This document shows, one piece after another, positions 22,980 through 33,159 of a stretch of DNA of 64,000 nt (position 1 is its first letter; every line of letters starts with the position of its first letter). The stretch comes from Enterobacter cloacae (GTDB taxonomy: Bacteria; Pseudomonadota; Gammaproteobacteria; Enterobacterales; Enterobacteriaceae): contig NZ_CP056117.1 in the NCBI RefSeq assembly GCF_013375935.1, forward strand, positions 992,001-1,056,000. The letters run 5' to 3'. The notes below the pieces were generated by a model. That model had not been told where the DNA came from. It saw nothing but the letters and a program-made list of their open reading frames with translations, and made no database searches. The position numbers and the translations under genes are program-made.

Positions 22980-24305
22980 ATGAGTTCGTTATATCAATCC
23001 ATGGTCGCGGTTATTGAGCAGTCAATTACCCCGCTGGCCGCAAAGCTTGGCCAGCAAAAGTATGTGATTGCCATCCGCGACGGCTTTACCGCCGCGCTGC
23101 CGTTTATGATCATCGGCTCGTTTATGCTGGTGTTCATCTTCCCGCCGTTCTCGGCGGATACCACCAACAGCTTCGCCCGCGGCTGGCTGGACTTCTCCGA
23201 GACCTATCGCGAGCAGCTGATGCTGCCGTTTAACCTCAGCATGGGCGTCATGACCTTCTTCATTTCGGTGGGGATTGGGGCGAGCCTGGGGCGCCAGTTT
23301 AACCTCGACCCGGTGATGTCCGGCCTGCTGGCCTTTATGGCCTTTCTGCTGGTTGCGGCGCCGTATGCCGACGGCAAGATCTCAACGCAGTATCTGTCCG
23401 GCCAGGGCATCTTCACCGCGCTGATTACCGCTATCTACTCCACCCGCGTCTATGCGTGGCTGAAGCAGAACAACGTGACCATCCGCCTGCCGAAAGAGGT
23501 ACCGACCGGCGTGGCGCGTTCGTTCGAGATCCTGATTCCGGTAATGGTGGTGATCGGCACGCTGCATCCGCTGAACCTGTTCATTGAAGCGCAGACCGGA
23601 ATGATTATCCCGCAGGCGATCATGCACCTGCTGGAGCCGCTGGTGTCAGCGTCAGACTCCCTGCCCGCGATCCTGCTCTCCGTACTGCTGTGCCAGATCT
23701 TCTGGTTCGCCGGTATTCACGGGTCGCTGATTGTTACCGGCATCATGAACCCGTTCTGGATGGCGAACCTCTCTGCTAACCAGGCGGCGCTGGCCGCTGG
23801 CGCAGCGCTCCCGCACGTTTATCTGCAAGGCTTCTGGGATCACTACCTGCTGATTGGCGGCGTAGGCTCCACGCTGCCGCTGGCGTTCCTGCTGCTGCGC
23901 AGCCGCGCCACGCATCTGCGCACCATCGGCAAAATGGGCGTCGTGCCCAGCTTCTTTAACATTAACGAACCGATTCTGTTTGGCGCGCCGATCATCATGA
24001 ACCCGATGTTGTTTATCCCGTTCGTGTTCGTTCCGCTGGTCAACGCCTGCCTGGCGTACGGCGCAACAAAGCTCGGCTGGCTGGCACAGGTCGTCTCGTT
24101 AACGCCGTGGACCACGCCCGCGCCGATTGGCGCCTCGTGGGCGGCAAACTGGGCGCTCAGCCCGGTGATTATGTGCCTGGTGTGTATGGTGATGTCCGCA
24201 CTGATGTACCTGCCGTTCCTGCGCGCCTATGAGCGTACGCTGATGAAAAACGAAGAGCAGAAAGCCCAGGCAACCGTCGGTGCAGCTGAAACCGTAAGCC
24301 AATAA
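22980..24305 (+). CDS. PTS lactose/cellobiose-class IIC permease
   Basis: Membrane permease subunit of 441 residues that moves and presents the sugar for phosphorylation. It has about ten hydrophobic segments and family signatures AIRDGFTAALPFMIIGSFML, QIFWFAGIHGSLIVTGIMNP, and PSFFNINEPILFGAPIIMNP (with the conserved NEP sugar-binding loop). No fused IIA or IIB domain is seen. AGGTG lies 6 bases before ATG. Substrate is a beta-linked glucoside or disaccharide, judged from class and the downstream GH1 enzyme. Confidence 0.92.
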   Translation: MSSLYQSMVAVIEQSITPLAAKLGQQKYVIAIRDGFTAALPFMIIGSFMLVFIFPPFSADTTNSFARGWLDFSETYREQLMLPFNLSMGVMTFFISVGIGASLGRQFNLDPVMSGLLAFMAFLLVAAPYADGKISTQYLSGQGIFTALITAIYSTRVYAWLKQNNVTIRLPKEVPTGVARSFEILIPVMVVIGTLHPLNLFIEAQTGMIIPQAIMHLLEPLVSASDSLPAILLSVLLCQIFWFAGIHGSLIVTGIMNPFWMANLSANQAALAAGAALPHVYLQGFWDHYLLIGGVGSTLPLAFLLLRSRATHLRTIGKMGVVPSFFNINEPILFGAPIIMNPMLFIPFVFVPLVNACLAYGATKLGWLAQVVSLTPWTTPAPIGASWAANWALSPVIMCLVCMVMSALMYLPFLRAYERTLMKNEEQKAQATVGAAETVSQ

Positions 24306-24322
24306 GTCAAAGAGGAAAGGAC

Positions 24323-25699
24323 ATGAAATACGCATTTCCCGATAATTTCTGGTGGGGCAGCGCAAGCTCCGCGCTCCAGACCGAAGGGACACGAGAGGGC
24401 GAAACCACGTGGGATTACTGGTTTGCCCGCGAGCCGAACCGTTTTCACAACGGTGTGGGGCCGCAGCACACCTCCACGTTTTATCAGCACTGGAAAACGG
24501 ATATTCAGCTGTTAAAGCAGCTGAACCACAACAGCTTTCGCACCTCGATTAGCTGGGCGCGCCTGATCCCCGACGGTATCGGTGAAGTGAACCCGGAAGC
24601 GGTCGATTTTTACAATCAGGTCATTGATGAGCTGAATGAACAGGGCATCACGCCGTTTATTACCCTGTTCCATTTCGACATGCCGATGGCGATGCAGGAG
24701 ATCGGCGGCTGGGAAAACCGCGACGTGGTAAACGCTTACGCCCGCTATGCGCAGATTTGCTTCGAGCTGTTTGGCGATCGCGTGCTGCACTGGTTTACCT
24801 TCAACGAGCCGATTGTGCCGGTTGAGGGCGGTTATCTGTACGATTTTCACTATCCGAACGTGGTGGATTTTCGTCGGGCAGCGACCGTGGCCTATCACAC
24901 CGTATTGGCCCATGCGAAGGCCGTTCAGGCTTACCGCGCCGGGCATTACGCGGGGGAGATCGGCATCGTGCTGAACCTGACGCCGTCATACCCGCGTTCG
25001 CAGAATCCGGCAGACGTGAAGGCGGCGCACATCGCAGACCTGATGTTTAACCGCAGCTTCCTGGACCCGGTCCTGCGCGGTGAATACCCGGCAGACCTGG
25101 TGGCGCTGCTGAAATCCTACGATCAATTACCCGCCTGTAAACCGGAAGACGGTTTCCTGATTGCGGAGGGGAAAATCGACCTGCTCGGCGTGAACTACTA
25201 TCAGCCGCGTCGCGTGAAGTGTCGCAACAGCGCGGTAAACCCGCAGGCGCCGTTTATGCCGGAGTGGTTCTTCGATAATTACGAGATGCCGGGCCGCAAG
25301 ATGAACCCGTACCGCGGCTGGGAAATATACGAGCCGGGTATTTACGATATTCTGATTAACCTGCGCGACAATTACGGCAACCCGCGCTGCTTTATTTCCG
25401 AAAACGGCATGGGCGTCGAAAATGAGCAGCGCTTTATTGAAAATGGCCAGATTAACGATCGGTACCGCATCGATTTTATTTCCGGTCATTTAGCGTGGCT
25501 GCACAAAGGTATTAGCGAAGGCTGCAATTGTCTTGGCTACCATATGTGGACGTTTATAGATAACTGGTCGTGGTGTAATGCCTATAAAAACCGCTACGGT
25601 TTTATCCAGCTCGATCTGGAGACGCAGCAGCGCACCATCAAGAAAAGCGGGGAGTGGTTTGCCGCCACCGCCTTAAATAATAGCTTTGATAAAGAGTAA
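24323..25699 (+). CDS. 6-phospho-beta-glucosidase (GH1)
   Basis: Cytoplasmic GH1 hydrolase of 458 residues that splits the phosphorylated sugar delivered by the PTS into glucose 6-phosphate and an aglycone or glucose. It begins FPDNFWWGSASSALQTEG, the GH1 N-terminal signature. The acid/base Glu is in HWFTFNEPIVPV and the nucleophile Glu in CFISENGMGVEN. CNAYKNRYGFIQLD near the end carries the Lys that binds the 6-phosphate, arguing for a phospho- and not a plain glucosidase. It lies between IIC and IIA genes, 17 bases after IIC. Confidence 0.92.
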   Translation: MKYAFPDNFWWGSASSALQTEGTREGETTWDYWFAREPNRFHNGVGPQHTSTFYQHWKTDIQLLKQLNHNSFRTSISWARLIPDGIGEVNPEAVDFYNQVIDELNEQGITPFITLFHFDMPMAMQEIGGWENRDVVNAYARYAQICFELFGDRVLHWFTFNEPIVPVEGGYLYDFHYPNVVDFRRAATVAYHTVLAHAKAVQAYRAGHYAGEIGIVLNLTPSYPRSQNPADVKAAHIADLMFNRSFLDPVLRGEYPADLVALLKSYDQLPACKPEDGFLIAEGKIDLLGVNYYQPRRVKCRNSAVNPQAPFMPEWFFDNYEMPGRKMNPYRGWEIYEPGIYDILINLRDNYGNPRCFISENGMGVENEQRFIENGQINDRYRIDFISGHLAWLHKGISEGCNCLGYHMWTFIDNWSWCNAYKNRYGFIQLDLETQQRTIKKSGEWFAATALNNSFDKE

Positions 25700-25701
25700 C
25701 C

Positions 25702-26007
25702 ATGATGATCGCACTAGAAGAAGCCGTAATGGAAATTATCGTCAACGCCGGTCAGTCCCGCAGCCTGTGCTTTGAAGCCCTGCACGCGGCGCGCCAGGGC
25801 AACCTTGACGAAGCCAAAAGCCTGCTGCGCGAAGCCGACGGCTACGCGCGCCAGGCGCACAAGATGCAGACAAAACTGATCGAGCAGGACGCGGGCGAAG
25901 CCCGCCAGCCGATGACGTTAATCATGGTGCACGCGCAGGATCATTTAATGAACTCCCTGCTGGCGCGTGAATTATCCGAAGAGATTATTCATTTATATCA
26001 GAGATAG
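25702..26007 (+). CDS. PTS lactose/cellobiose-class IIA component
   Basis: Phosphocarrier of 101 residues, phosphorylated on His by HPr. The His lies in LIMVHAQDHLMNSLLARELS. The N-terminal helices (MEIIVNAGQSRSLCFEALHA, ARQGNLDEAKSLLREAD) are typical of the trimeric LacF/ChbA fold. It starts 2 bases after the glucosidase stop (ATGATG; either ATG possible), implying coupling. Confidence 0.92.
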   Translation: MMIALEEAVMEIIVNAGQSRSLCFEALHAARQGNLDEAKSLLREADGYARQAHKMQTKLIEQDAGEARQPMTLIMVHAQDHLMNSLLARELSEEIIHLYQR

Positions 26008-26147
26008 CCTATGACGAAATAACGTTACCGTAAGACCTCCGTACCTGAAAATATAAATCACTCTGTTTCTGATGATAGCGACATATTCTGTCTAATCGGA
26101 ACGAGAGGATTATTGTCTGAATAAAATGTAAATTAATAGAGACGACA

Positions 26148-27527
26148 ATGAAAAACAGTAAAAAACTTCCATTAACCATGGCGGTTATCGCCGCGCTTTG
26201 CCCAATTTCCGTGCTCGCACAAGAATTCACGCAGGAGCAAATCGACGCCATTGTGGCGAAAGCGGTGGATAAAGCGCTGGCCGAACGGCAGGCGAAAATG
26301 GACGCGGCGATCGCGAAAAAAGCGGACGTGGTAACCGAACCGCAAAGCGCGGCGCAGTCCCCGGATATGGCGATCCCGTTCGGGGTTAAATTTACCGGCT
26401 ACGCCCGCTACGGCGCGCACTTCCAGGCCGCCGATCAGAAATACGTGGCGGTAGACGGCTCCTACAACGGTGCCTCCGCGATTGGTCGTCTGGGTAACGA
26501 AGGCAACGGCGGTGAATTCCAGCTCTCCAAGGCCTTCAAGGGTGAAAACGGCGCCGTCTGGGACATCAACGTGATGATCGACCACTGGGGTGACGAAGTT
26601 AACCTGAAAAAAGCCTACGCGGGCGTGACCAACGTTATGGCCTCCAACCCGAACGCCTACTTCTGGGCCGGTCGGGACTTCCACCAGCGTCCGCAGCAGG
26701 GCATTAACGATTACTTCTGGATGAACCACGACGGCCAGGGCGCCGGGGTGAAGAACTTCGACATCGGCGGCGTGCAGTTTGACGTCGCTGCCGTGGCGGC
26801 GGTGGAATCCTGTAGCCCGGAAGTGATGGAGGACGAAGCGAACCCGTCGCGCATCACCTGTACCGGCGGTTCCGGCACGGGCGATAAAGGCAACTACGCC
26901 GCCACCTCTAAAATCCACGGCATGAAGCTCGGCCCCATCGACATGGAGCTTTACGCCAACTACGGCTTCGACTCTAAGGCAATCGAGAGCGACGAGCGCC
27001 TGAATGCCTGGCAGGGGGGCGTGGTGCTGAGCCACACCAACGACAGCGGCGTGAACAAAGTGATCGCCCGCTACTCTGATAACGCGGACAACAGCGTCTT
27101 CAACAAGACCGAGGATCTGACCACGGTCTACGCCAGCTTCGAAGGGCTGTATAAATTCACCCAGGCCACGCAGGTGGAGTACATTCTCGCCTTCCACGAC
27201 TATGACAACAGCCGCGATGACGCCGACAATCGTAAGAACTACAACGCGATTGTGCGCCCGATGCACTGGTGGAACGACGTTCACTCCACCTGGCTGGAAG
27301 CGGGCTGGCAGCACGTTGACTACGATAACGGCGGCGACAACAAGGGCTGGAAGCTGACTCTATCCCAGAACATGTCTATCGCCATGGGGCCGGAGTTCCG
27401 TCCGATGCTGCGCTTCTACGTGACCGGCGGCAAGGTGGATAACGAACGCACCGCGCGCGTGAACAACACCAAAGACGAAACGCTCGACGACTTCAACGTC
27501 GGCGCGATGTGGGAGGCGTGGTTCTAA
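26148..27527 (+). CDS. LamB-family carbohydrate porin with N-terminal coiled-coil (ScrY/BglH-like)
   Basis: Outer-membrane sugar porin of 459 residues. The signal peptide ends at SVLAQ. Residues about 25-65 are charged and helical ([20 protein letters not shown]), like the periplasmic coiled-coil extension of ScrY. The barrel begins [18 protein letters not shown] and shows LamB-family motifs ([32 protein letters not shown]), ending in aromatic F (MWEAWF) for outer-membrane insertion. It is 140 bases after IIA and probably co-transcribed, giving the beta-glucoside system its own pore. Length is close to ScrY and longer than LamB. Confidence 0.9.
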   Translation: MKNSKKLPLTMAVIAALCPISVLAQEFTQEQIDAIVAKAVDKALAERQAKMDAAIAKKADVVTEPQSAAQSPDMAIPFGVKFTGYARYGAHFQAADQKYVAVDGSYNGASAIGRLGNEGNGGEFQLSKAFKGENGAVWDINVMIDHWGDEVNLKKAYAGVTNVMASNPNAYFWAGRDFHQRPQQGINDYFWMNHDGQGAGVKNFDIGGVQFDVAAVAAVESCSPEVMEDEANPSRITCTGGSGTGDKGNYAATSKIHGMKLGPIDMELYANYGFDSKAIESDERLNAWQGGVVLSHTNDSGVNKVIARYSDNADNSVFNKTEDLTTVYASFEGLYKFTQATQVEYILAFHDYDNSRDDADNRKNYNAIVRPMHWWNDVHSTWLEAGWQHVDYDNGGDNKGWKLTLSQNMSIAMGPEFRPMLRFYVTGGKVDNERTARVNNTKDETLDDFNVGAMWEAWF

Positions 27528-27553
27528 GCAAGTTAGAAGCAAAACGGTGTTTC

Positions 27554-27592
27554 CCCCCTCTCCCCGTGGGAGAGGGTCGGGGTGAGGGCATC
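27554..27592. repeat. GC-rich CCCTCTCCCC hairpin repeat
   Basis: CCCTCTCCCCGTGGGAGAGG then GTCGGGGTGAGGGC forms an imperfect hairpin just after the porin stop. Related copies occur at 28567-28607, 28624-28663 and 50541-50571. This dispersed intergenic family is common in Enterobacteriaceae genomes. Confidence 0.75.
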
Positions 27593-27652
27593 AGGCCGCA
27601 CACAACCATGCTATGCTGTTGGCCAATTAACGACAACATCGCAGGGGAGAAC

Positions 27653-28558
27653 ATGGGGTCCACACGTAAAGGGATGCTAAACGTCCTGATCGCCGCCGTT
27701 TTATGGGGCAGTTCCGGGGTTTGCGCGCAGTACATCATGGAGAAAAGCCACATTTCTTCGCCTTACCTGACCATGATTCGCCTGCTGTTTACCGGCGTGA
27801 TCCTCCTGACGCTTTCCTTCGTTCACGGCGATAAGATTTTTTCGGTCATCAAAAACCGTAAAGACGCCATCAGCCTGCTGTTTTTCTCGCTGGTCGGCGC
27901 GCTTACCGTGCAGCTCACCTTCCTGCTGACGATTGAAAAATCCAACGCCGCTACGGCGACCGTGCTCCAGTTCCTGTCGCCAACCATCATCGTGGCGTGG
28001 TTCGCCCTGGCGCGGAAGAAGCGTCCCGGCGTGTTTGTCCTGTCGGCGATTTTGACGTCGCTGGTCGGCACCTTCCTGCTGGTCACCCACGGCGACCCAA
28101 CCTCGCTCTCCATCTCGCCTGCCGCGCTGTTCTTCGGTATCGCCTCGGCCTTTGCCGCCGCGTTTTATACCACCTATCCGTCAACGCTTATCGCCCGCTA
28201 CGGCACGCTGCCGATTGTCGGCTGGAGTATGTTGATCGCCGGCTTAACGCTGACGCCGTTCTACGCCGGACGCGGCACCGCGTTTGTTATAGACGGCAGC
28301 CTGCTGCTGGCGTTTTTCTACCTGGTGGTGATCGGCACGGCGCTGACGTTCAGCCTGTACCTGAAAGGCGCGCAGATGATCGGCGGGCCGAAGGCAAGCA
28401 TTCTGAGCTGCGCCGAGCCGCTGAGCAGCGCGCTGCTGTCGGTGATTTTACTGGGCGTGGCGTTTACCCTTCCGGACTGGCTGGGCACGCTGCTGATCGT
28501 GTCGTCGGTAGTGTTGATTTCGATGGATTCGAGAAGACGGGTTCAGACATCGGCATAA
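27653..28558 (+). CDS. yicL: EamA/DMT-family inner-membrane transporter YicL
   Basis: Probable metabolite exporter of 301 residues with ten hydrophobic segments in two EamA halves ([20 protein letters not shown] and [20 protein letters not shown]). ATG 27653 follows GCAGGGGAGA closely; the frame is open far upstream through the repeat, which is not coding. It resembles E. coli YicL, neighbour of nlpA and nepI there. Here it lies convergent to nepI, with two GC-rich hairpin repeats between. Substrate unknown. Confidence 0.83.
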   Translation: MGSTRKGMLNVLIAAVLWGSSGVCAQYIMEKSHISSPYLTMIRLLFTGVILLTLSFVHGDKIFSVIKNRKDAISLLFFSLVGALTVQLTFLLTIEKSNAATATVLQFLSPTIIVAWFALARKKRPGVFVLSAILTSLVGTFLLVTHGDPTSLSISPAALFFGIASAFAAAFYTTYPSTLIARYGTLPIVGWSMLIAGLTLTPFYAGRGTAFVIDGSLLLAFFYLVVIGTALTFSLYLKGAQMIGGPKASILSCAEPLSSALLSVILLGVAFTLPDWLGTLLIVSSVVLISMDSRRRVQTSA

Positions 28559-28566
28559 GCGAATGT

Positions 28567-28607
28567 CCCCTCACCCTAACCCTCTCCCCTATGGGGAGAG
28601 GGGACGG
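28567..28607. repeat. GC-rich CCCTCTCCCC hairpin repeat
   Basis: CCCTCACCCTAACCCTCTCC, then CCTATGGGGAGAGGGGACGG. It is the second copy of the family, in inverse orientation to the copy at 27554. It starts 9 bases after the yicL stop and may serve as a terminator for convergent genes. Confidence 0.75.
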
Positions 28608-28623
28608 CCCGGTGCAGTCTTTT

Positions 28624-28663
28624 CACCCTCGCCCCAGTGGGGAGCGGGCCGGGGTGAGGGGGG
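28624..28663. repeat. GC-rich hairpin repeat, third copy
   Basis: CACCCTCGCCCCAGTGGGGA followed by GCGGGCCGGGGTGAGGGGGG. It lies 17 bases from the second copy and abuts the nepI stop codon. Confidence 0.72.
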
Positions 28664-28666
28664 AAT

Positions 28667-29860
28667 TTACGACTTCGCCTTCACTTTCCCCGCCACCAGC
28701 AGCGCGGTCAGCAGCATCAGCGTGCCGGAAATGACCAGCGGAGACGTCAGCCCCAGGTGGTCGAGCGCAACGCCGCCCACTGCCGCACCGCAGGTGTTCG
28801 CCAGCTGGATCACCGCCACCTGAATCGACCCGGCTTTTTCCGCCTGATCGGCAAGCGAGCGGGTGATCCACGTCGACCAGCCCACCGGCACCAGCGCAAA
28901 GGCAAAGCCCCAGATAATCGCGATGGCAGACGCCACCCACTTATCGCTGCCCCACAGCACCAGCACCGCCGCGCTTATCGCCAGCACCAGCGGCGCACCG
29001 GCCAGCGCCACCTTCAGCGAGCGCTTCAGGAACTGGGACGACAGCGAGGTGCCGACAAAGCTGGCGATACCGAAGCTCAACAGCACCAGCGTCAGGCCGT
29101 CCACGTCAAAGCCCGCCATGGTCATATACACCGGGCGAATATAGGTAAAGAAGGCAAACTGCCCGGCAAAGGCCATGAAGATGGCGGTCATCCCCGCCAG
29201 CACGCCCGGGCGTTTAAGCAGGCTGAACATGTTCTGTTTGTGGTGCGCCGCCTCACCCGGCAGGGACGGCAGCGCCTTCCACACCCAGATAATGCACAGC
29301 ACGCCCATCACCGCCGCCGCGTTAAAGACGTTACGCCAGCCGATAATCCCGCCGAGGAAGCTGCCCAGCGGCGCGGCAATCACCAGCGCGATGGAGACCG
29401 CACCGAAGATAACGGACAGCGCTTTCGGCACGGTGCGCGCGGGCACCAGGCGCATGGTCAGCGAGGCCGACATCGCCCAGAAGCCGCCAAGCCCAAGACC
29501 CAGACAGGCACGGCCGAGCAGCAGCAGGGTGAAGCTTTCAGCGAAGGAGACCAGCAGGCAGGAGAGCGTCAGCAGCACGCTGAACAGAATGACCACCTTA
29601 CGGCGGTCGATGGTGCCGATAGCCTGGGTAATAAACAGGCTGGCGAACATCGCTACAAACGCGGTGACGGTAACAGACTGCCCCGCCACGCCTTCGGAAA
29701 TGCCCAGATCCTGCGCCATCGGCGTCAGCAGGCTGACCGGCAGAAACTCAACGGTAATCAGGCAGGCTACGCAAAACGCCACGGAGAAAACCGCCGACCA
29801 GTTGGGGCGTGAAACCTCTTTGGCCTGCGGCGGGGTCGTGGGCTGGATATGTTCTGTCAT
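28667..29860 (-). CDS. nepI: Purine ribonucleoside efflux pump NepI (MFS)
   Basis: Major facilitator of 397 residues with 12 transmembrane helices; E. coli NepI (YicM) exports inosine and other purine ribonucleosides. ATG 29860 ([20 protein letters not shown]) is chosen as the family start; the frame is open 37 codons further. DHA1-type features include [59 protein letters not shown] and [11 protein letters not shown]. It converges on yicL as an apparently single transcription unit. Confidence 0.85.
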   Translation of the reverse strand: MTEHIQPTTPPQAKEVSRPNWSAVFSVAFCVACLITVEFLPVSLLTPMAQDLGISEGVAGQSVTVTAFVAMFASLFITQAIGTIDRRKVVILFSVLLTLSCLLVSFAESFTLLLLGRACLGLGLGGFWAMSASLTMRLVPARTVPKALSVIFGAVSIALVIAAPLGSFLGGIIGWRNVFNAAAVMGVLCIIWVWKALPSLPGEAAHHKQNMFSLLKRPGVLAGMTAIFMAFAGQFAFFTYIRPVYMTMAGFDVDGLTLVLLSFGIASFVGTSLSSQFLKRSLKVALAGAPLVLAISAAVLVLWGSDKWVASAIAIIWGFAFALVPVGWSTWITRSLADQAEKAGSIQVAVIQLANTCGAAVGGVALDHLGLTSPLVISGTLMLLTALLVAGKVKAKS

Positions 29861-29924
29861 GGCGTCACCTGAGATAAAAACGTGCGGAAAAGTCGCGCAG
29901 TTTATCATCAAAAGTGTGACGAAT

Positions 29925-30452
29925 TTAACGTTTCGACAACTTTTCTTGCATCGCTGCATTCGCCAGCCCAACGATCCACTCCTGGTGCCCGTTGATCATC
30001 GGATTCGGCACGGTGCGAGCAAGTTCCTGTGCAGGAACGCCTTTCTGCGACTCCTGAGTCAGAATACGGACGCGGTTTCCCGGCAAGTCCTCAAACAGCC
30101 AGGCGTGGATCACATCCAGACGCGAGCTGGCATCGCCCTCCACCCAGCCGTGCCAGGCGATCCGTGCGGCTTCGCCGTCAACGGGCGGAACATACTCCGT
30201 GACCTGCGCCTCAACCGGGAAGCCAAAGGTCGTGAAGCGGAAGCGGGCGCTGGCGCTCAGTTCCGGACCGCTGCCGTCGTGAAAACGAATATCTTCGGCG
30301 TTGCTGTAGTAGTTCGGCCACAGGGTGGTGTCGTTAAGCTGCGCCCAAATCTCTTTTGCGCTCAGCCCGGCGACGATGATTTCGTTGGATGCAAAGTTAT
30401 CGGTTGTGCCTGGCAGGTAGTCGTTTGGCCAGATAATGGCGGATTGTTTCAT
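29925..30452 (-). CDS. SRPBCC/START-like fold protein
   Basis: Soluble protein of 175 residues of the polyketide cyclase/Bet v1-like SRPBCC superfamily, which bind hydrophobic ligands. Features: [20 protein letters not shown] (start of the helix-grip fold), [39 protein letters not shown] and the C-terminal long helix ([20 protein letters not shown]). No catalytic motif is evident. Single gene between nepI and yicN; function unknown. Confidence 0.75.
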   Translation of the reverse strand: MKQSAIIWPNDYLPGTTDNFASNEIIVAGLSAKEIWAQLNDTTLWPNYYSNAEDIRFHDGSGPELSASARFRFTTFGFPVEAQVTEYVPPVDGEAARIAWHGWVEGDASSRLDVIHAWLFEDLPGNRVRILTQESQKGVPAQELARTVPNPMINGHQEWIVGLANAAMQEKLSKR

Positions 30453-30549
30453 GGTTCACCTCATCATCGAGTGGATGAAGTGATGGTGCGCCTGCGGCAG
30501 ATATAAATCTAATGACGATGCTTTATACTCTTCATCACGTTTCGTGATA

Positions 30550-31002
30550 TCAGTGCAGATAAAATACGCCCTCTTCCGGGAGGAAAAGCTGGTTATAGCG
30601 CAGCTGGAAGGCGTTAAGCTCCTGCGGATCGGGCTCTATCTCGCGCATGAAGCCGAGCGCGAGGCGGATTTGCGCATCGGTGATCGGTGCGGCCAGGCGG
30701 GCTTTACGCAGCATGCGGTGCCAGGTATGCAGATTCTCCTCGCTCCCGTCGACGATGCAGACCTGCCAGATAAGCAGGACCTGGGCGGCGTTTTGCAGGT
30801 GCGCTTCGTCTGGGCGCTCAAGGTAGCGGATAAACTCATTGCCCGGCGTTTTACCGAACTGGTCGATCATCGACTCGACCGGCATCGGGGTGATACCCAG
30901 CCGTTCGCTTAAACGTTTGATGGCGCGGCGGGAATCCGAGGTCAGGACACGAAACCCAACCACAAACACCACGGCAAGCGTTGCCAGCATTATCCAGACC
31001 AT
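30550..31002 (-). CDS. yicN: DUF1198 membrane-anchored protein YicN
   Basis: Protein of 150 residues with one N-terminal hydrophobic helix (MVWIMLATLAVVFVVGFRVL) and a soluble helical domain (IKRLSERLGITPMPVESMID, FQLRYNQLFLPEEGVFYLH). The length equals E. coli YicN (DUF1198) as I recall it, and the position near nepI/yicL agrees. No function is known. It is divergent from a broken LysR gene. Confidence 0.8.
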   Translation of the reverse strand: MVWIMLATLAVVFVVGFRVLTSDSRRAIKRLSERLGITPMPVESMIDQFGKTPGNEFIRYLERPDEAHLQNAAQVLLIWQVCIVDGSEENLHTWHRMLRKARLAAPITDAQIRLALGFMREIEPDPQELNAFQLRYNQLFLPEEGVFYLH

Positions 31003-31101
31003 GCGTTCTCCTTAGACTAGCCGCCCATCATAGCGGGAAACGCAACGCGTCGACAGCGGGCAGCGCCATAATAGTGAACGGAAAAGAGGTAGCAAAACAC
31101 C

Positions 31102-32005
31102 ATGAAAGCGGATCTGCGCACGCTGGATCTAAACCTGCTGAAAACGCTCGACGCTCTGCTGGATGAACGCAGCGTCACCCGCGCGGCGGCGCGTCTTGCT
31201 CTGACCCAGCCCGCCGTGAGCGGCATGCTCAACCGCCTGCGGGACTACTTCGACGATCCGCTCTTTATCCGCGCCCCGCACGGCATGGTGCCAACCACGC
31301 GCGCGGAAGCGCTGGCCGCTCCGGTGAAGCGCATTCTCGCGGATATCGACGTGCTGCTTCAGCCCGTTGCCTTTGACCCTAATACCGCTCGCCTCACCTT
31401 CACTCTTGCCGCTACGGATTATGCACTTCGGGCGGTTGTTGTGCCGTTTATCGCCGCCCTTAAAACACAGGCGCCTGGCATACGCGTGCGCGTGGTGCCC
31501 GTTACCCCCGGTAGCCTTGTCAGCCAGCTTGAGCAGGGCGCTATTGACGTAGCGCTTATCACCCCCCCACACCACACCCGATGAGCTTCACAGCCGTGCG
31601 CTTTATGATGAACGGTACGTATGCATGATGCGTGCCGATCATCCAAACGCCGGAGAGCCAATGACGTTAGACCGATTTTGCGCCCTTGAGCATGTACTGG
31701 TCTCTTACGAGGGAGACGGCTTTCGCGGGGTAACCGATAGCGCGCTGGAGAAAATTGGCCGAACGCGGCACGTGGGACTCTCGGTGAGCCACTTTTTGGT
31801 TCTGCCGGACGTGCTGGCCCTCAGCGATATGATTGCCGTCGTGCCGTCACGCATCGCGGAAAATCAGACGGGAATGTTCATCTGCGAGACGCCAGTTCCC
31901 GTGCCAGGCTTTACCAAAAGCATGGCCTGGCACGGCAGAACGCACCGCAATCCCGCGCAGGCGTGGCTGCGCGGGCTGTTACTGCAAACCAGTCAGCGGG
32001 CCTGA
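31102..32005 (+). pseudogene. LysR-type regulator disrupted by a +1 frameshift in a C7 tract
   Basis: The N-terminal half starting at 31102 has a normal LysR helix-turn-helix (LDLNLLKTLDALLDERSVTR, AAARLALTQPAVSGMLNRLR) and the first part of the ligand domain, then ends at 31584 after IDVALITPPHHTR. Dropping one C from the run of seven C at 31562-31568 joins the reading ITP to HTTPDELHSRALYDERYVCM and to the second half (MTLDRFCALEHVLVSYEGDG to 32005), giving a full-length protein of about 300 residues. The break may be a real mutation, slipped-strand variation or a sequencing error. Its end overlaps the convergent hydrolase by 13 bases. Confidence 0.85.
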
Positions 32006-32997
32006 AGCCCCTTAAGCAGCGCCTCGTGGAAGCGCTCAGGATCCTGCATCTGCGGCGCGTGGCCCATGTCGTTAAATTCCACCAGCGTCGCGTGCGGGAT
32101 GCGCTTCGCCGTCTCCTTCCCCAGCACCGCATAGTTGCCGAGCGTTTTGCGGATCTCAGGCGGGGCGAGATCTTTCCCGATGGCGGTGTTGTCCTTCGTG
32201 CCGATCATCAATAATACCGGCATGCTGAGTTCGCTAAATTCGTAGATCACCGGCTGGGTGTAGATCATGTCGTAGAGCAGCGCCGAGTTCCAGGCCACAC
32301 GTTCTTTTCCCGGCCCGTTGTTCAGCCCGGCGAGCATGGTCACCCAGCGTTCGTATTCCGGCTTCCACTCTCCGGCATAGTAGGTATTTTTCTCGTACTG
32401 ACGAATGCCGTCGGCGCTGACCTTCAGCTCGCGCTGGTACCACTGGTCGACCGTAATATGCGGCACGCCGCGCGCTTTCCAGTCCTCCAGGCCTATCGGG
32501 TTGACCATCACCAGCTGCTCCACCTGCTGCGGCCACATCAGCGCGTAGCGGGTCGCCAGCATGCCGCCGGTCGAGTGGCCGATAACCGTCACGCGATCGA
32601 CGCCGAGGGTTTTCAGCAAGGCGTGGGTGTTATCCGCCAGCTGCTGGAAGGTGTACTGATACCGCTCCGGCTTGGTGGATTTACAGAAGCCGATCTGGTC
32701 GGGGGCGATCACCCGATATCCGCTCGCCGACAGCGCGCGGATAGTACCGTCCCAGGTGCCGGCGCAGAAGTTTTTGCCGTGCATCAGCACCACGGTGCGG
32801 CCGTTGGGCTTTTCCGGCTTCACGTCCAGATAAGCCATATCCAGAGACTGTTCTTGCGAGGTAAACGTAAAGTGTTTTACCGGCCAGCCGTAGTCGAAAC
32901 CTTCCAGCTTCTCGCCGTAGGTGGGGGCATCCGCAGCCATTGCGGGGGTTGACAGCGCCACCAGCAGCGCCAGGCAGGATAATCGTCGGGTCAACAT
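31993..32997 (-). CDS. Secreted alpha/beta-hydrolase
   Basis: Periplasmic or exported hydrolase of 334 residues. The signal peptide ends at TPAMAAD. The alpha/beta fold shows VVLMHGKNFCAGTWDGTIRA (oxyanion region), nucleophile elbow GHSTGG (VIGHSTGGMLATRYAL), catalytic Asp in LLMIGTKDNTAIG and His in DMGHAPQMQDP. All triad residues are present. Substrate unknown; related proteins are annotated as haloalkane-dehalogenase-like or esterase-like. It lies between the broken LysR gene and uhpT, with no sign of a shared operon. Confidence 0.87.
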   Translation of the reverse strand: MLTRRLSCLALLVALSTPAMAADAPTYGEKLEGFDYGWPVKHFTFTSQEQSLDMAYLDVKPEKPNGRTVVLMHGKNFCAGTWDGTIRALSASGYRVIAPDQIGFCKSTKPERYQYTFQQLADNTHALLKTLGVDRVTVIGHSTGGMLATRYALMWPQQVEQLVMVNPIGLEDWKARGVPHITVDQWYQRELKVSADGIRQYEKNTYYAGEWKPEYERWVTMLAGLNNGPGKERVAWNSALLYDMIYTQPVIYEFSELSMPVLLMIGTKDNTAIGKDLAPPEIRKTLGNYAVLGKETAKRIPHATLVEFNDMGHAPQMQDPERFHEALLKGLQAR

Positions 32998-33113
32998 GCA
33001 AGCTCTCCAATAGCAAAAAGGGCTAAGGCTGCGCGAAAGGCGGCAGCAAAAACACTGTAGAGCAAGGAGAGGAATGGGTGTGTAAAGCGGGGTAAAGACT
33101 GGAGATTCAAAAC

Positions 33114-33140
33114 AAAAAAGCCCGGCATCACACGCCGGGC
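33114..33140 (-). terminator. uhpT terminator
   Basis: GCCCGGC (33120-33126) and GCCGGGC (33134-33140) form a 7-bp GC stem. On the minus strand it ends in TTTTTTGTTT, 20 bases after the uhpT stop. Classic intrinsic terminator. Confidence 0.9.
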
Positions 33141-33159
33141 AAAGAAGTTACCTGCACAC

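Noticed and set aside
26172-27314. 380-codon open frame antisense to the porin gene
   Set aside because: Composition is a codon-bias artefact of the high-GC sense gene; no ribosome site or family motif.
27554-28663. Clustered repeats considered as a CRISPR array
   Set aside because: Copies differ in sequence and orientation, are hairpins, and have no regular spacers or cas genes.
28757-29812. 351-codon plus-strand open frame opposite nepI
   Set aside because: Arg/His/Gln-rich translation typical of an antisense shadow; nepI is well supported.
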